Assembly (NCBI GenBank): GCA_003648245.1
Contig: QMOO01000012.1
Coordinates: 1 to 13,125 of the forward strand
DNA: 13,125 bases
Direction of reading: 5' to 3'
Source: Caldisericota bacterium
GTDB taxonomy: Bacteria; Caldisericota; Caldisericia; B22-G15
The notes under the pieces were generated by a model. It was not told the origin of the DNA and ran no database searches. It was given only the letters and a program-made list of their open reading frames with translations. The translations under genes were made by a program, and so were the position numbers. Of this stretch, positions 1 through 7,629 are shown piece after piece (the first letter of the stretch is position 1; every line of letters starts with the position of its first letter).

Positions 1-1
1 G

Positions 2-886
2 GGTTACATTGCTATATATGCAGAGGGCGAGTGGAAAAAGTATCAAGACATAGAGAGTTTTAAAATAGGAAATAATTCTAATATTGTTGAAATAGCTTTT
101 CCGAGAATTCTCATTGGTAACCCTGAAAAATTTAACTACTGGGTTGGAGTAGGGTATTGGTATGAAGAGGAAGATAACAACTGGGATTACTATCCCAATG
201 ATGATAAACCATTTTACTACTTAGAGTATGATTTAACAAAGAAACTTATCCAGCCAGCACTTCCACTGGAAGTTGATATACCCAATAATTATAAAACAAA
301 CAAAGACTCTGTCCTCATTAGAGGACATACATCTAATGATGCTACAGTGGAGATTAATGGGGAAGAAGTGCTTGTGTCAAGTAGCGGTATATTCGCAAAG
401 ATTGTAAAATTAAATCCTGGTGAGAATTTAATTAATATAAAAGCATATGATTCTGCAGGTAATACTGCAGAAGTGAATAGAAAAGTTATATACGAAAAGA
501 AAAATATTGCAATAGAGCTCTGGATAGGAAAGAAAGAAGCAAAAATAAATGGAGATAGCTATACGCTTGATGCCCCTCCTTTCATTGAGAATGGACGAAC
601 TCTTGTTCCCATAAGATTTATAGCTGAGGGATTTGGAGCAAAAGTTGGCTGGATTGGAGAAACAAAAACTGTAATCATAAACTTAGAGAGTAAGAATATA
701 AACATTATTCTCCAGATAGGGAGTAAAATTGCAATTGTTAATGGTGAAAAAATTACCCTTGATGTAGCACCAAAAATTGCAAAAGGAAGAACATTTGTTC
801 CATTGAGATTCATTGCTGAAACTTTTGGAGCAGAAGTATTATGGAATGGAAGTGAAAGAAAAATTACAATAATATTTACTCCATAA
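2..886 (+). CDS. Exported protein, 3' part: Ig-like domain plus copper amine oxidase N-terminal-type domain
   Basis: The frame is open from base 2 to the TAA at 884-886, so the start lies upstream of the window. The GTG at 347 falls inside a domain and has no ribosome site, so it is not taken as the start. Three parts are visible. The first ~85 residues are rich in Trp, Tyr and Asp and include FNYWVGVGYWY, resembling the C-terminal binding-type modules of glucodextranase-like proteins (weak match). Bases ~265-500 encode a bacterial Ig-like (glucodextranase B-type) module, with VEINGEEV and LNPGENLINIKAYDSAGN. Bases ~510-880 encode a copper amine oxidase N-domain made of two homologous halves, each with an NGRTLVPIRFIAE / KGRTFVPLRFIAE core. 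Such domains are common in secreted or surface proteins of anaerobic Firmicutes and thermophiles and do not imply amine oxidase activity. A surface carbohydrate-related role is possible, but the catalytic part, if any, is outside the window. Confidence 0.85.
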   Translation, partial: GYIAIYAEGEWKKYQDIESFKIGNNSNIVEIAFPRILIGNPEKFNYWVGVGYWYEEEDNNWDYYPNDDKPFYYLEYDLTKKLIQPALPLEVDIPNNYKTNKDSVLIRGHTSNDATVEINGEEVLVSSSGIFAKIVKLNPGENLINIKAYDSAGNTAEVNRKVIYEKKNIAIELWIGKKEAKINGDSYTLDAPPFIENGRTLVPIRFIAEGFGAKVGWIGETKTVIINLESKNINIILQIGSKIAIVNGEKITLDVAPKIAKGRTFVPLRFIAETFGAEVLWNGSERKITIIFTP

Positions 887-927
887 ATTAAAAAACAAAA
901 CTTCCAAAAATTTAGTATACTTATATA

Positions 928-942
928 GTGAACAATGTTCAC
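928..942. promoter_or_regulatory. Perfect inverted repeat, likely repressor operator for the ABC operon
   Basis: GTGAAC-AAT-GTTCAC is a perfect 6-bp inverted repeat with a 3-bp centre. It lies in the 118-bp gap before the ABC transporter operon, directly downstream of a TATACT (916-921) that could be a -10 box. No good -35 box is visible at 16-18 bp from it. A dyad over the expected transcription start is the usual placement for a TetR-, PadR- or MarR-type repressor, and such regulators often control export operons. No regulator gene is in the window. The dyad is seen directly; the operator role is inference. Confidence 0.5.
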
Positions 943-1004
943 CGTTTGAAACAAAAGGATTATTTTCTTCGTATATTAGTTTGAAACTTATGAGAGGAAG
1001 TGAT

Positions 1005-1706
1005 ATGGAAGAATATGTAATAAGCACAGAAAATCTTACTGAGGAATACTTACTTGGGAAGGTGGTTGTTCCAGCATTAAGAGGTGTTGATTTAAAGATA
1101 AAAAGAGGTGAGTTTGCAGTAATAATGGGACCCTCTGGAAGTGGAAAGTCTACACTTCTCAATCTGCTCGGTGGACTTCAAAAACCCACAGGCGGTAAAG
1201 TCTTCATAAACGGAGTAGATCTTTCAACTTTAAATGAGAATCAGCTTGCAATATTCAGAAGAAAGAACGTTGGTTTTGTATTTCAGGCTTACAATTTAAT
1301 ACCTACATTAACAGCTATTGAGAATGTAGAGTTACCCATGATATTCTATAATATTTCCCCAAACGAGAGGAAGAAAAGAGCAGAGGTACTTCTTACATCT
1401 TTAGGACTTGGAGATAGGCTTCACCACAGACCAAGTGAACTCTCTGGAGGTGAGCAACAAAGAGTCAGTATAGCAAGAGCTCTTGCCAACAATCCGGAGA
1501 TAATTCTCGCCGATGAACCTACAGGAAACCTTGATACAAAAACAGGAGGAAAAATTATGGAGGAAATGGTGAAAGTTAATAGAGAATTCGGGAAGACCAT
1601 TGTAATGGTTACTCATGATCCTGAAGTTGCGCATTTCGGTGATAGGATCATACACATAAGAGATGGAAAAATAGAAAACATTGAAATTTTAAGGAGGAAA
1701 CAATGA
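1005..1706 (+). CDS. ABC transporter ATP-binding protein, MacB/LolD type
   Basis: This is a 233-residue nucleotide-binding subunit that powers an export or mechanotransmission ABC system. Visible motifs are Walker [10 protein letters not shown] (42-50), the Q-loop region VFQAYN, signature LSGGEQQRV (146-154), Walker B ILADEP with catalytic Glu171, and switch His204 in VTHDPE. Length and motifs match the MacB/LolD/FtsE-like family (COG1136). The ATG at 1005 was chosen because GAGAGGAAG precedes it at normal spacing; an in-frame TTG at 981 and ATG at 990 lack a suitable site and the latter overlaps the Shine-Dalgarno. The stop overlaps the next start in ATGA (1703-1706), so translation is probably coupled. 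The partner is the FtsX-type permease two genes downstream. The substrate cannot be read from the sequence. Confidence 0.95.
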   Translation: MEEYVISTENLTEEYLLGKVVVPALRGVDLKIKRGEFAVIMGPSGSGKSTLLNLLGGLQKPTGGKVFINGVDLSTLNENQLAIFRRKNVGFVFQAYNLIPTLTAIENVELPMIFYNISPNERKKRAEVLLTSLGLGDRLHHRPSELSGGEQQRVSIARALANNPEIILADEPTGNLDTKTGGKIMEEMVKVNREFGKTIVMVTHDPEVAHFGDRIIHIRDGKIENIEILRRKQ

Positions 1707-4387
1707 AAAAGCTGATTCTTTTATCAATTATCTTGAGTTTAATTATGGGTATTTCTGTCATTTATTCTGAACCACAGCTTGAGGTATCCAGTTATAAATT
1801 AAATCCCGAAAAGATATATCCAGGAGGAAATTTCACCTTAACCCTTACCTTAAAAAATAACAGCAGCGAAGATAACGCGAAAAACATCACTGTGAAGGTA
1901 AACAATGTTGAGGGCAGAAATGATCTTGGTCCCTTCTATCCCAAGAATAAGACAGATACAAGAAAAATTGAAGAAATAGAGCCGCTTGAGGAAAGTAAGG
2001 TAGATTTTGAGTTTTTTGTTGACCCGCTGGCACAAACAGGAATCTATAGAATCCATATTATCGTTAACTGGTTTAGCGAAGGGAGAAGAGGATATTCTGA
2101 GGAAGAGATCATAAGCATTGATGTTTCTCCTCCATCCATTGAGAATAGGCCTCTCCTAACAGTAGATTCATTTGAAACAGAACCAAAGAATATAGAAGGT
2201 GGCGATATATTCTCTCTAAACTTAAAAATCAAAAATATAGGTGGAAAGGACGCAAACAATGTTAGAGTAGAAATTTCTAAAATTGAGGGAAGCAACTCAT
2301 TAATGTTTTTCTCTCCATATGGTGGAGGAAATGTTTCCTATATAAACTCAATAAGAGCAGATGAAAAAGAGCAAATGAGTTTGAAGTTTCTTGTGGATGA
2401 GAACATAAAAAGTGGTAACTACAATTTTATTATAGAATTTTCTTATGAAGACAATAATCATGTAACTTATAAAGATCAAGAAATCATAGGTATAAAGGTG
2501 AACGAGAAAAGCGACAAACCAGATATTGAGATTCTATCTTTTAGAGTTGAACCTGAAATAATCCTCCCTGGAGAAAGTTTTAGTATATCCTTTAGAATTT
2601 CAAATCTCGGAAGCAAAGATGCGCGGAATATTAGAATTACTCCATCAAACATAGAAGGGAGTGGTTCCCTTAGGTATTTCTCACCTATAAAGGAAGGTAC
2701 GATATATATAGAAAAACTTGAACACGGGGGTACTGTAGAAAAGAGTCTTGTTTTTGGAAGCGATAAGAAAGTAGAACCATCACTGTACAATATTATATTT
2801 CAAATTGAATATGAAGACGAGGAAGGTAACTCATTCAAGGACACAAAAAATGTAGGTATTCTTATAACTTCAAAATTACCAGATGTATATCTATCAAAGT
2901 TTTCTATAGACAAAGAAAAGGTAATTCAGGGTGATGACTTTAAACTGAGCTTAAGCATTAAAAATTTTGGAGAGAGTTCTGCAAAAGATGTAAGAATTTC
3001 GCTTCAAAACATTGAGGGTACTAACTCATTGTATCCCTTTTCTTTAACAAAAGGTGGAGGCACTATTTATATAGGAGACATACCTCCAGAAGATGAAAAA
3101 GAGGTAGTGTTTAATCTTTATATTGATGAAGATGCCCCCATTAAAACTTACAATATGCTTTTTAATATCTATTTTAAAGATTTTTCCTTAAAAGAATATA
3201 CAAGGGTTGAAAAGGTAGGGATTTACGTTTCAGAAAAAGAAGATAAGAACGAACCTAATATTATAATTAAAGATATTGCCATGGAACCCAAAGTTGCATT
3301 ACCTGGAGAAAATATTAATGTTAAAATAACACTCCTTAACAACGGAGAAAGTGAAGCTAAAAACACTAAATTTGAATTTGTAGGTGTAGGGATGACAAAT
3401 GATTTATCACCATTTTCTCCCACTCAAAAGGGAAGTACAATTTACTTCGACACAATTGAGCCAAAAAAAGAAGTTACAAAGGGTATAACTTTCTCTGTGT
3501 CAAACGATGCAAAGGACGGTGTCTACAACTTTCTTACACGAATTACATACGAAAACACAACTGTGTATAAGGAAGAACAGAGAGTAGGGGTTGTGGTTTC
3601 AAGAAAAGAACCACAAAAAAACCTCACCTTATCTATCTCATCCTTTAGCGTAGTACCATACGAAGTAACTCCTGGAGGAAATATCAAGGTAAGTGTTTCT
3701 GTACTAAATTTCTCACAGGAGACAGCGTATAATATAACATTAAGAATAGACAAGGTTGAAGGTTCAAACAATCTATTTCCGTTTTCCCCGCTTAACAGCT
3801 CAAATATTAATACATATCTAAAACTATCCCCTGGCAGCGGAATAAATTCTCTCTATTCTTTCTCTGTATCACCAGATGCAGATTCCGGTGCTTACAATCT
3901 AATACTAACTATAAATTATGAAGATAAGGATGGGAATAGATACGAGAATAGAGCATCCATCGGTGTTACAATCTTAAGAAACCCTCTTATTTCAATATTT
4001 AATCTTGTTTATCCAGATGAAATTGAAGAGGGAGAAAATTTTGTTATCTCCTGCGATATAGGTAATACAGGAAATTTTCCTGTAAAGGGTATAGTTGTAT
4101 TCTTAAAAGGTTTACCTGTGAAAGGTGGAGATTACTACATAGGGACTCTTGACGTTGGGAATTTTGATACATATGAATTTGAAGGAAATATAAAAGAGGC
4201 AGGAACATATCATGGAGAGATAGTTGTGCAGTATGTAGACGACTCCAATGAAGTTCATAAAGAGAAAAAAACTGTGGAGATTAAAGTTTTAAAAAAACAA
4301 ACCGAGGAGGAAGCAAAAGAGGAGAAACTGACATTCTGGCAAAAGCTCATTAGGTTTATCCTCTCACTTTTTGGGTTAGGTAAATAA
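1703..4387 (+). CDS. Secreted seven-repeat CARDB/COG1361-like protein of an ABC operon
   Basis: The 894-residue product begins with a signal peptide: a short basic start, a hydrophobic core to about residue 20, and probable cleavage near YS-EP at 22-24. Seven beta-sandwich repeats of roughly 110-125 residues follow, starting near residues 24, 150, 273, 393, 518, 640 and 761. Each opens with a pattern like SFxxxPxxIxPGxxFxLxxxIxN, typical of CARDB/NEW3 or COG1361 S-layer-type modules. Repeats 1-6 share a loop of the form (I/V)EGxNxLxPFSP (the fifth is divergent, VGMTNDLSPFSP); repeat 7 lacks it. A charged Glu/Lys linker and a hydrophobic, amphipathic C-terminal segment (KLTFWQKLIRFILSLFGL, about 875-892) could anchor the chain to the membrane. 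The start has AAGGAGG at good spacing. It sits between ATPase and permease, so it is probably the extracytoplasmic partner of this ABC complex, in the place where MacA usually occurs. It shows no MacA-type hairpin or lipoyl domain. Confidence 0.9.
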   Translation: MKKLILLSIILSLIMGISVIYSEPQLEVSSYKLNPEKIYPGGNFTLTLTLKNNSSEDNAKNITVKVNNVEGRNDLGPFYPKNKTDTRKIEEIEPLEESKVDFEFFVDPLAQTGIYRIHIIVNWFSEGRRGYSEEEIISIDVSPPSIENRPLLTVDSFETEPKNIEGGDIFSLNLKIKNIGGKDANNVRVEISKIEGSNSLMFFSPYGGGNVSYINSIRADEKEQMSLKFLVDENIKSGNYNFIIEFSYEDNNHVTYKDQEIIGIKVNEKSDKPDIEILSFRVEPEIILPGESFSISFRISNLGSKDARNIRITPSNIEGSGSLRYFSPIKEGTIYIEKLEHGGTVEKSLVFGSDKKVEPSLYNIIFQIEYEDEEGNSFKDTKNVGILITSKLPDVYLSKFSIDKEKVIQGDDFKLSLSIKNFGESSAKDVRISLQNIEGTNSLYPFSLTKGGGTIYIGDIPPEDEKEVVFNLYIDEDAPIKTYNMLFNIYFKDFSLKEYTRVEKVGIYVSEKEDKNEPNIIIKDIAMEPKVALPGENINVKITLLNNGESEAKNTKFEFVGVGMTNDLSPFSPTQKGSTIYFDTIEPKKEVTKGITFSVSNDAKDGVYNFLTRITYENTTVYKEEQRVGVVVSRKEPQKNLTLSISSFSVVPYEVTPGGNIKVSVSVLNFSQETAYNITLRIDKVEGSNNLFPFSPLNSSNINTYLKLSPGSGINSLYSFSVSPDADSGAYNLILTINYEDKDGNRYENRASIGVTILRNPLISIFNLVYPDEIEEGENFVISCDIGNTGNFPVKGIVVFLKGLPVKGGDYYIGTLDVGNFDTYEFEGNIKEAGTYHGEIVVQYVDDSNEVHKEKKTVEIKVLKKQTEEEAKEEKLTFWQKLIRFILSLFGLGK
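1772..4297 (+). repeat. Seven tandem beta-sandwich repeats encoded within the secreted protein
   Basis: The repeat unit is about 360-375 bp at DNA level, with starts near 1772, 2150, 2519, 2879, 3254, 3620 and 3983. The copies are clear at protein level (PGxxFxLxxxIxNxG; EGxNxLxPFSP; GxYNxxxxIxYEDxxG) but strongly diverged in bases, which points to old duplication under selection rather than recent expansion. The seventh copy is shorter and lacks the central loop motif. Confidence 0.85.
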
Positions 4388-4389
4388 AG

Positions 4390-5652
4390 ATGAGATTCTC
4401 AGATACAGTTTCCATCGTAGTTAGAAATCTAAAGAGATCAAAAACAAGAACTGTTCTTACGTCATTGGGAGTTCTAATCGGCGTTGCTGCAATAATAACT
4501 CTCGTATCTGTTGGAATTGCTATGCAAACAAGCATAACTTCTCAGTTTGAATCTGTAGGAGATTTAACTCTTCTTAGTATTTATCCAAGTAATGTTAAGC
4601 TGGGTCCTTTTGCTCCAAGAAGAATGGAAGAGATAAAAATACTTGATGAAGATGCTATTAACCAGATTAAAAAAATCGAAGGAATAGAAGCTCTCTCTCC
4701 TGTATATACTTTTCCTGATGTGATTGTGAAAATAGGTAGACTCGAGGGCAGCGTAAGTTTTACAGGAATTGAACCCAGAGAGGTTGAAAAGATAGCGGGA
4801 GAACTCGAAAAGGGAAGGTATATCACAAAAAGTGATAAATATGCAGTGGTAGTTGGATCAAAATTTGGAGAGAGTTTCTACAATCCAAAAACTGGGGCTT
4901 CAGAAACGGTAAACCCTTTAGGAAAAATGTTTAAGGTTACAATTAAAAGGGTGATTGGTGAAAAAATAGAAAAGAAAACCTATATTTTTAGGGTAGTAGG
5001 TATATTAAAAGAAAAAGGTACTCAGGATGATTACAGTGTGTATGCGCCTATTAATACTGTAATAAGTGTAAATGAATGGCGCACAGGAAGAACAATAAAA
5101 CCAGAAGTTACTGGATACAATAGAGTTATTGTAAAGGTAAAGGATGTTGATACTGTAAATGCAGTTACTGAAAGGATAGAGGATATGGGATTTGTTGTGT
5201 TTTCCATTCAGAGCATTATTGATTCAATCTCCACAGTCTTTAAAATTTTACAATTTATACTTGCAGGAATTGCAGGAATATCACTTCTTGTCGCAGGAAT
5301 AGGTATTGTGAATACAATGACAATGTCCATATACGAAAGGACAAGGCAGATTGGAATAATGAAGGCAATTGGTGCATCAAATACAGATATACTCTGGATG
5401 TTTCTTTCTGAAGCAGCTGCATTGGGATTCCTTGGTGGATTGGGTGGAATTCTTCTCTCCTTTCTATTAAATAACATTATAACCTTCTTCTCATCAACCA
5501 TGGTATCTGGTGCAACTCTTAAAGTTTCAGCCCCCTTGTGGCTTATGCTTTTCGCTATAGTATTTGCAACAGTAGTAGGTCTTATTGCAGGATTAATTCC
5601 ATCCTATAGAGCAGCAAACCTAAAACCTGTTGAAGCCTTAAGGTATGAATAA
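4390..5652 (+). CDS. ABC transporter permease, MacB/FtsX family
   Basis: The 420-residue protein has the classic MacB-type layout: a first membrane helix (about 21-45), a large extracytoplasmic MacB_PCD-like domain (about 46-280), then three helices (about 285-310, 342-366 and 383-404). The coupling segment ERTRQIGIMKAIGAS (317-331) and the C-terminal PSYRAANLKPVEALRYE are hallmarks of the family. It would dimerise and work with the ATPase at 1005-1706. The start lies 2 bp after the preceding stop; the only upstream site is a weak GGGTTAGG, so translation probably depends on coupling to the gene before. Family members act in lipoprotein release, peptide or macrolide export, or mechanical signalling to envelope enzymes. 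Which of these applies here is not visible. Confidence 0.95.
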   Translation: MRFSDTVSIVVRNLKRSKTRTVLTSLGVLIGVAAIITLVSVGIAMQTSITSQFESVGDLTLLSIYPSNVKLGPFAPRRMEEIKILDEDAINQIKKIEGIEALSPVYTFPDVIVKIGRLEGSVSFTGIEPREVEKIAGELEKGRYITKSDKYAVVVGSKFGESFYNPKTGASETVNPLGKMFKVTIKRVIGEKIEKKTYIFRVVGILKEKGTQDDYSVYAPINTVISVNEWRTGRTIKPEVTGYNRVIVKVKDVDTVNAVTERIEDMGFVVFSIQSIIDSISTVFKILQFILAGIAGISLLVAGIGIVNTMTMSIYERTRQIGIMKAIGASNTDILWMFLSEAAALGFLGGLGGILLSFLLNNIITFFSSTMVSGATLKVSAPLWLMLFAIVFATVVGLIAGLIPSYRAANLKPVEALRYE

Positions 5653-5663
5653 AGGGGGAAAAC

Positions 5664-6353
5664 ATGAAGGACTTACTAAATCTTATCTACATCTTTATAA
5701 AACCAAGAATGGTTCTCAAAAAGTTAAAGAGAGGTCCAGACTTCCTTTATCCTCTTGTCGTTATTTTTATAATTCAGGCAATTTCTGGATATAGTACCAC
5801 AAGGGTAATTTCTCAAAAGATATCTCAAGCAGAGGGACCTCCTGTACTTTTCTCCATGAGCTTGTCAGCAATAGGTGCTCTTGTTAATATTCTGATTTTA
5901 TGGTTTGTATCCATAGTTATTACATTTATAATTGGAAAAAGAGGAAAATATAAAAATCTTTTTTCCATAGTTGTGTATGGATACCTCCCTAACAGTTTAA
6001 TTCTCTTGATTAGAACTATACTTGGTTTACCAGGAAGAGGAATAGGCTTAGCAACAAATTTACCTCAAAATAGCTCCATCTATCTTTTTCAGCTCTTGAG
6101 AAGAGTGGACATTTTCTATATTTGGTCTATAGTACTTATTATTTATGGAATAGTCATACTCTATGGACTTAAAAGAAGAGAAACTTTGATAGTTGTAGCT
6201 CTGTTTATTCTTTATTTTCTACTACTCCCTTTACTTTCTTTACTCATTCAATCTAAAACAGGAAAGACTACTATTCCAGACAGAAGACCTGTGTTTTTCA
6301 GATTTTTAAGACCAAGGGGAAGCAATCCAAAAATTCCAAGACCAAAGCCATAA
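5664..6353 (+). CDS. Yip1-like integral membrane protein
   Basis: This is a 229-residue membrane protein with five predicted helices (about 27-43, 66-91, 99-120, 150-168 and 174-195). The N-terminal pattern IYIFIKPRMVLKKLK followed by helices, and the GYLPNSL segment, fit the bacterial Yip1-domain family, whose function is poorly defined. The tail after residue 200 is basic and proline-rich (RFLRPRG, KIPRPKP) and likely cytoplasmic or lipid-contacting. The start has AAAGGGGG at 5652-5659 and lies 11 bp after the permease stop, so it is the fourth gene of the ABC operon. It may be an accessory or assembly factor of the transporter. The family assignment is by eye. Confidence 0.75.
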   Translation: MKDLLNLIYIFIKPRMVLKKLKRGPDFLYPLVVIFIIQAISGYSTTRVISQKISQAEGPPVLFSMSLSAIGALVNILILWFVSIVITFIIGKRGKYKNLFSIVVYGYLPNSLILLIRTILGLPGRGIGLATNLPQNSSIYLFQLLRRVDIFYIWSIVLIIYGIVILYGLKRRETLIVVALFILYFLLLPLLSLLIQSKTGKTTIPDRRPVFFRFLRPRGSNPKIPRPKP

Positions 6354-6405
6354 AAATGTAACAATTATAGCTTCTAAGTATCTCTTTCTATAAAAGGAGG
6401 TGCAT

Positions 6406-7197
6406 ATGAAAGAATGGGCACTTGTTCTTGGTTCTTCCAGTGGTTTCGGTGCTGCTACAAGTATTGAGCTCGCAAAAAAGGGATTCAACATTTTTGGTGT
6501 ACACTTTGATAGAAAAGTAAACATGCCGAAAGTAGAGGAAGTAATAAATAAAATAAAAGATCAGGGAGTGGAAGTAGAATTTTTTAATCTTAACGCAGCA
6601 GATCCAAACAACAGAAAATATGTATTGGATAAAATTGAAGAAAGATTCAAAAATGATAGTGAAGAAAACTCCATTTTTGTAGTGATGCATTCCCTTGCCT
6701 TTGGAACACTTAGAAAACTTATAGCGGAGGATAAAGAAGAAGCTTTAAATCAAAAACAACTTGAAATGACACTTGACGTTATGGCAAACCAACTTGTTTA
6801 TTGGGTTCAAGATGTGTTTTACAGAGGTCTCTTTAAAAATGGAGGAAGGATCTTTGCCATGGTTAGTTCCGGAGACGAAAGAGTATTTCCATACTATGGA
6901 GCAGTTTCAGCAGCTAAGGCTGCCATAGAATCCTACATAAGACAGCTTGCTTATGAACTTGCACCTTTTGGTATAACTGCCAACGCAATAAAAGCTGGGG
7001 TTACAGATACCCCAGCTTTAAGAAAAATTCCTGGTAATGAAGAACTTGTAAAACTTGCGAAACTTAAAAATCCAAGCAAAAGACTTACAACTACAGAGGA
7101 TATTGGAAAAGCTATAGCTGCTTTAACAAATAAAAATTTATATTGGATGACAGGAAATGTAATAAGAGTGGATGGAGGAGAAGATTTAGCAGCATAG
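6406..7197 (+). CDS. Short-chain dehydrogenase, FabL/FabI-like enoyl-ACP reductase
   Basis: This 263-residue Rossmann enzyme probably reduces enoyl-acyl carrier protein with NAD(P)H in fatty acid synthesis. The cofactor loop GSSSGFG is at 9-15. The catalytic pair is Tyr164 and Lys171, spaced Y-X6-K as in FabI/FabL, not YxxxK as in classical SDRs. FabI's second Tyr, ten residues before, is Ser154 here, which from memory matches FabL rather than FabI. The C-terminal stretch NAIKAGVTDTPALRKIPGNE and the final VDGGEDL also resemble FabL. The start at 6406 is preferred because AGGAGG (6395-6400) is 5 bp upstream; an in-frame GTG at 6400 overlaps that site. The gene stands alone between the ABC operon and a terminator. 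The substrate is inferred; other SDR roles are possible. Confidence 0.85.
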   Translation: MKEWALVLGSSSGFGAATSIELAKKGFNIFGVHFDRKVNMPKVEEVINKIKDQGVEVEFFNLNAADPNNRKYVLDKIEERFKNDSEENSIFVVMHSLAFGTLRKLIAEDKEEALNQKQLEMTLDVMANQLVYWVQDVFYRGLFKNGGRIFAMVSSGDERVFPYYGAVSAAKAAIESYIRQLAYELAPFGITANAIKAGVTDTPALRKIPGNEELVKLAKLKNPSKRLTTTEDIGKAIAALTNKNLYWMTGNVIRVDGGEDLAA

Positions 7198-7254
7198 TTG
7201 AGGCTTAAGTCCACAATTTAAGTTTTTTAAAATTTAATATTTAAGAATTTCGCC

Positions 7255-7286
7255 ATCAGCCTGTTTGACAGGCTGATTTCTTTTTT
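7255..7286 (+). terminator. Rho-independent terminator after the FabL-like gene
   Basis: A perfect 9-bp stem (ATCAGCCTG at 7255-7263, CAGGCTGAT at 7269-7277) with a 5-nt loop TTTGA is followed by TTC and six T (7278-7286). It lies 58 bp after the reductase stop and should end that transcript. Between the stop and the hairpin there is only an AT-rich stretch with no coding potential. Confidence 0.9.
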
Positions 7287-7293
7287 ATATACT
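7265..7293 (+). promoter_or_regulatory. Consensus sigma-70-type promoter of the ort/ora operon
   Basis: TTGACA (7265-7270) and TATACT (7288-7293) are separated by exactly 17 bp, with transcription expected near 7300. The -35 box occupies the loop and the first two bases of the 3' arm of the preceding terminator hairpin, and the U-tract falls in the spacer. The ribosome site AAAGGAGG (7315-7322) then serves ortA at 7327. Confidence 0.8.
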
Positions 7294-7326
7294 GGTAGAG
7301 GTGAAAAAGAAGATAAAGGAGGGGAT

Positions 7327-7629
7327 ATGGTAAGAAAAGGAGATTATGTGGAAATAAAACTGGTTTTACTTGAACCAGAGGAAAGAGCAGAACATTTACC
7401 TGACGATACTAAAAACCTACCCTTTGAAGCAAAAGTTAGAGGATATTTATTACATGATGCAAACATTGGTGACACTGTTGAGATTGAAACACCTATCGGA
7501 AGAAAAGTAAAAGGAATTCTTCTTTCGGTTTCACCCCCTTACAGGCACAACTTTGGTAAACCAATAAGAGAACTGATTGATATTGGAAAGAAAATCAGAG
7601 AAAGATATCTGGAGGACAAGGATGGGTAA
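7327..7629 (+). CDS. ortA: 2-amino-4-oxopentanoate thiolase, alpha subunit
   Basis: The 100-residue small subunit works with OrtB in the thiolytic cleavage of 2-amino-4-oxopentanoate by CoA to alanine and acetyl-CoA, the last step of oxidative ornithine fermentation. The length fits the family. It has the OrtA-type beta-rich core (VRGYLLHDANIGDTVEIETPIGRKVKG, written here in parts: residues ~37-63) and the C-terminal YRHNFGKPIREL. It is the first gene of the operon, with AAAGGAGG 4 bp before the ATG. It overlaps ortB by 8 bp. The identification rests on both its own sequence and the unmistakable neighbours. Confidence 0.9.
   Translation: MVRKGDYVEIKLVLLEPEERAEHLPDDTKNLPFEAKVRGYLLHDANIGDTVEIETPIGRKVKGILLSVSPPYRHNFGKPIRELIDIGKKIRERYLEDKDG

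Noticed and set aside
347..349. GTG as the start of a 179-residue gene
   Set aside because: The same frame is open back to base 2 and the GTG lies inside an Ig-like domain with no ribosome site.
981..983. TTG as the start of the ABC ATPase
   Set aside because: The ATG at 1005 has a good Shine-Dalgarno at normal spacing and gives a family-like N-terminus.
6354..6405. Promoter or terminator between the Yip1-like gene and the reductase
   Set aside because: No hairpin with a T-tract and no paired -35/-10 hexamers could be found, so the reductase may be read from the upstream operon.
7577..7579. Upstream ATG as the start of ortB
   Set aside because: It would overlap ortA by 53 bp and has no ribosome site; the ATG at 7622 has GGAGG 6 bp upstream.
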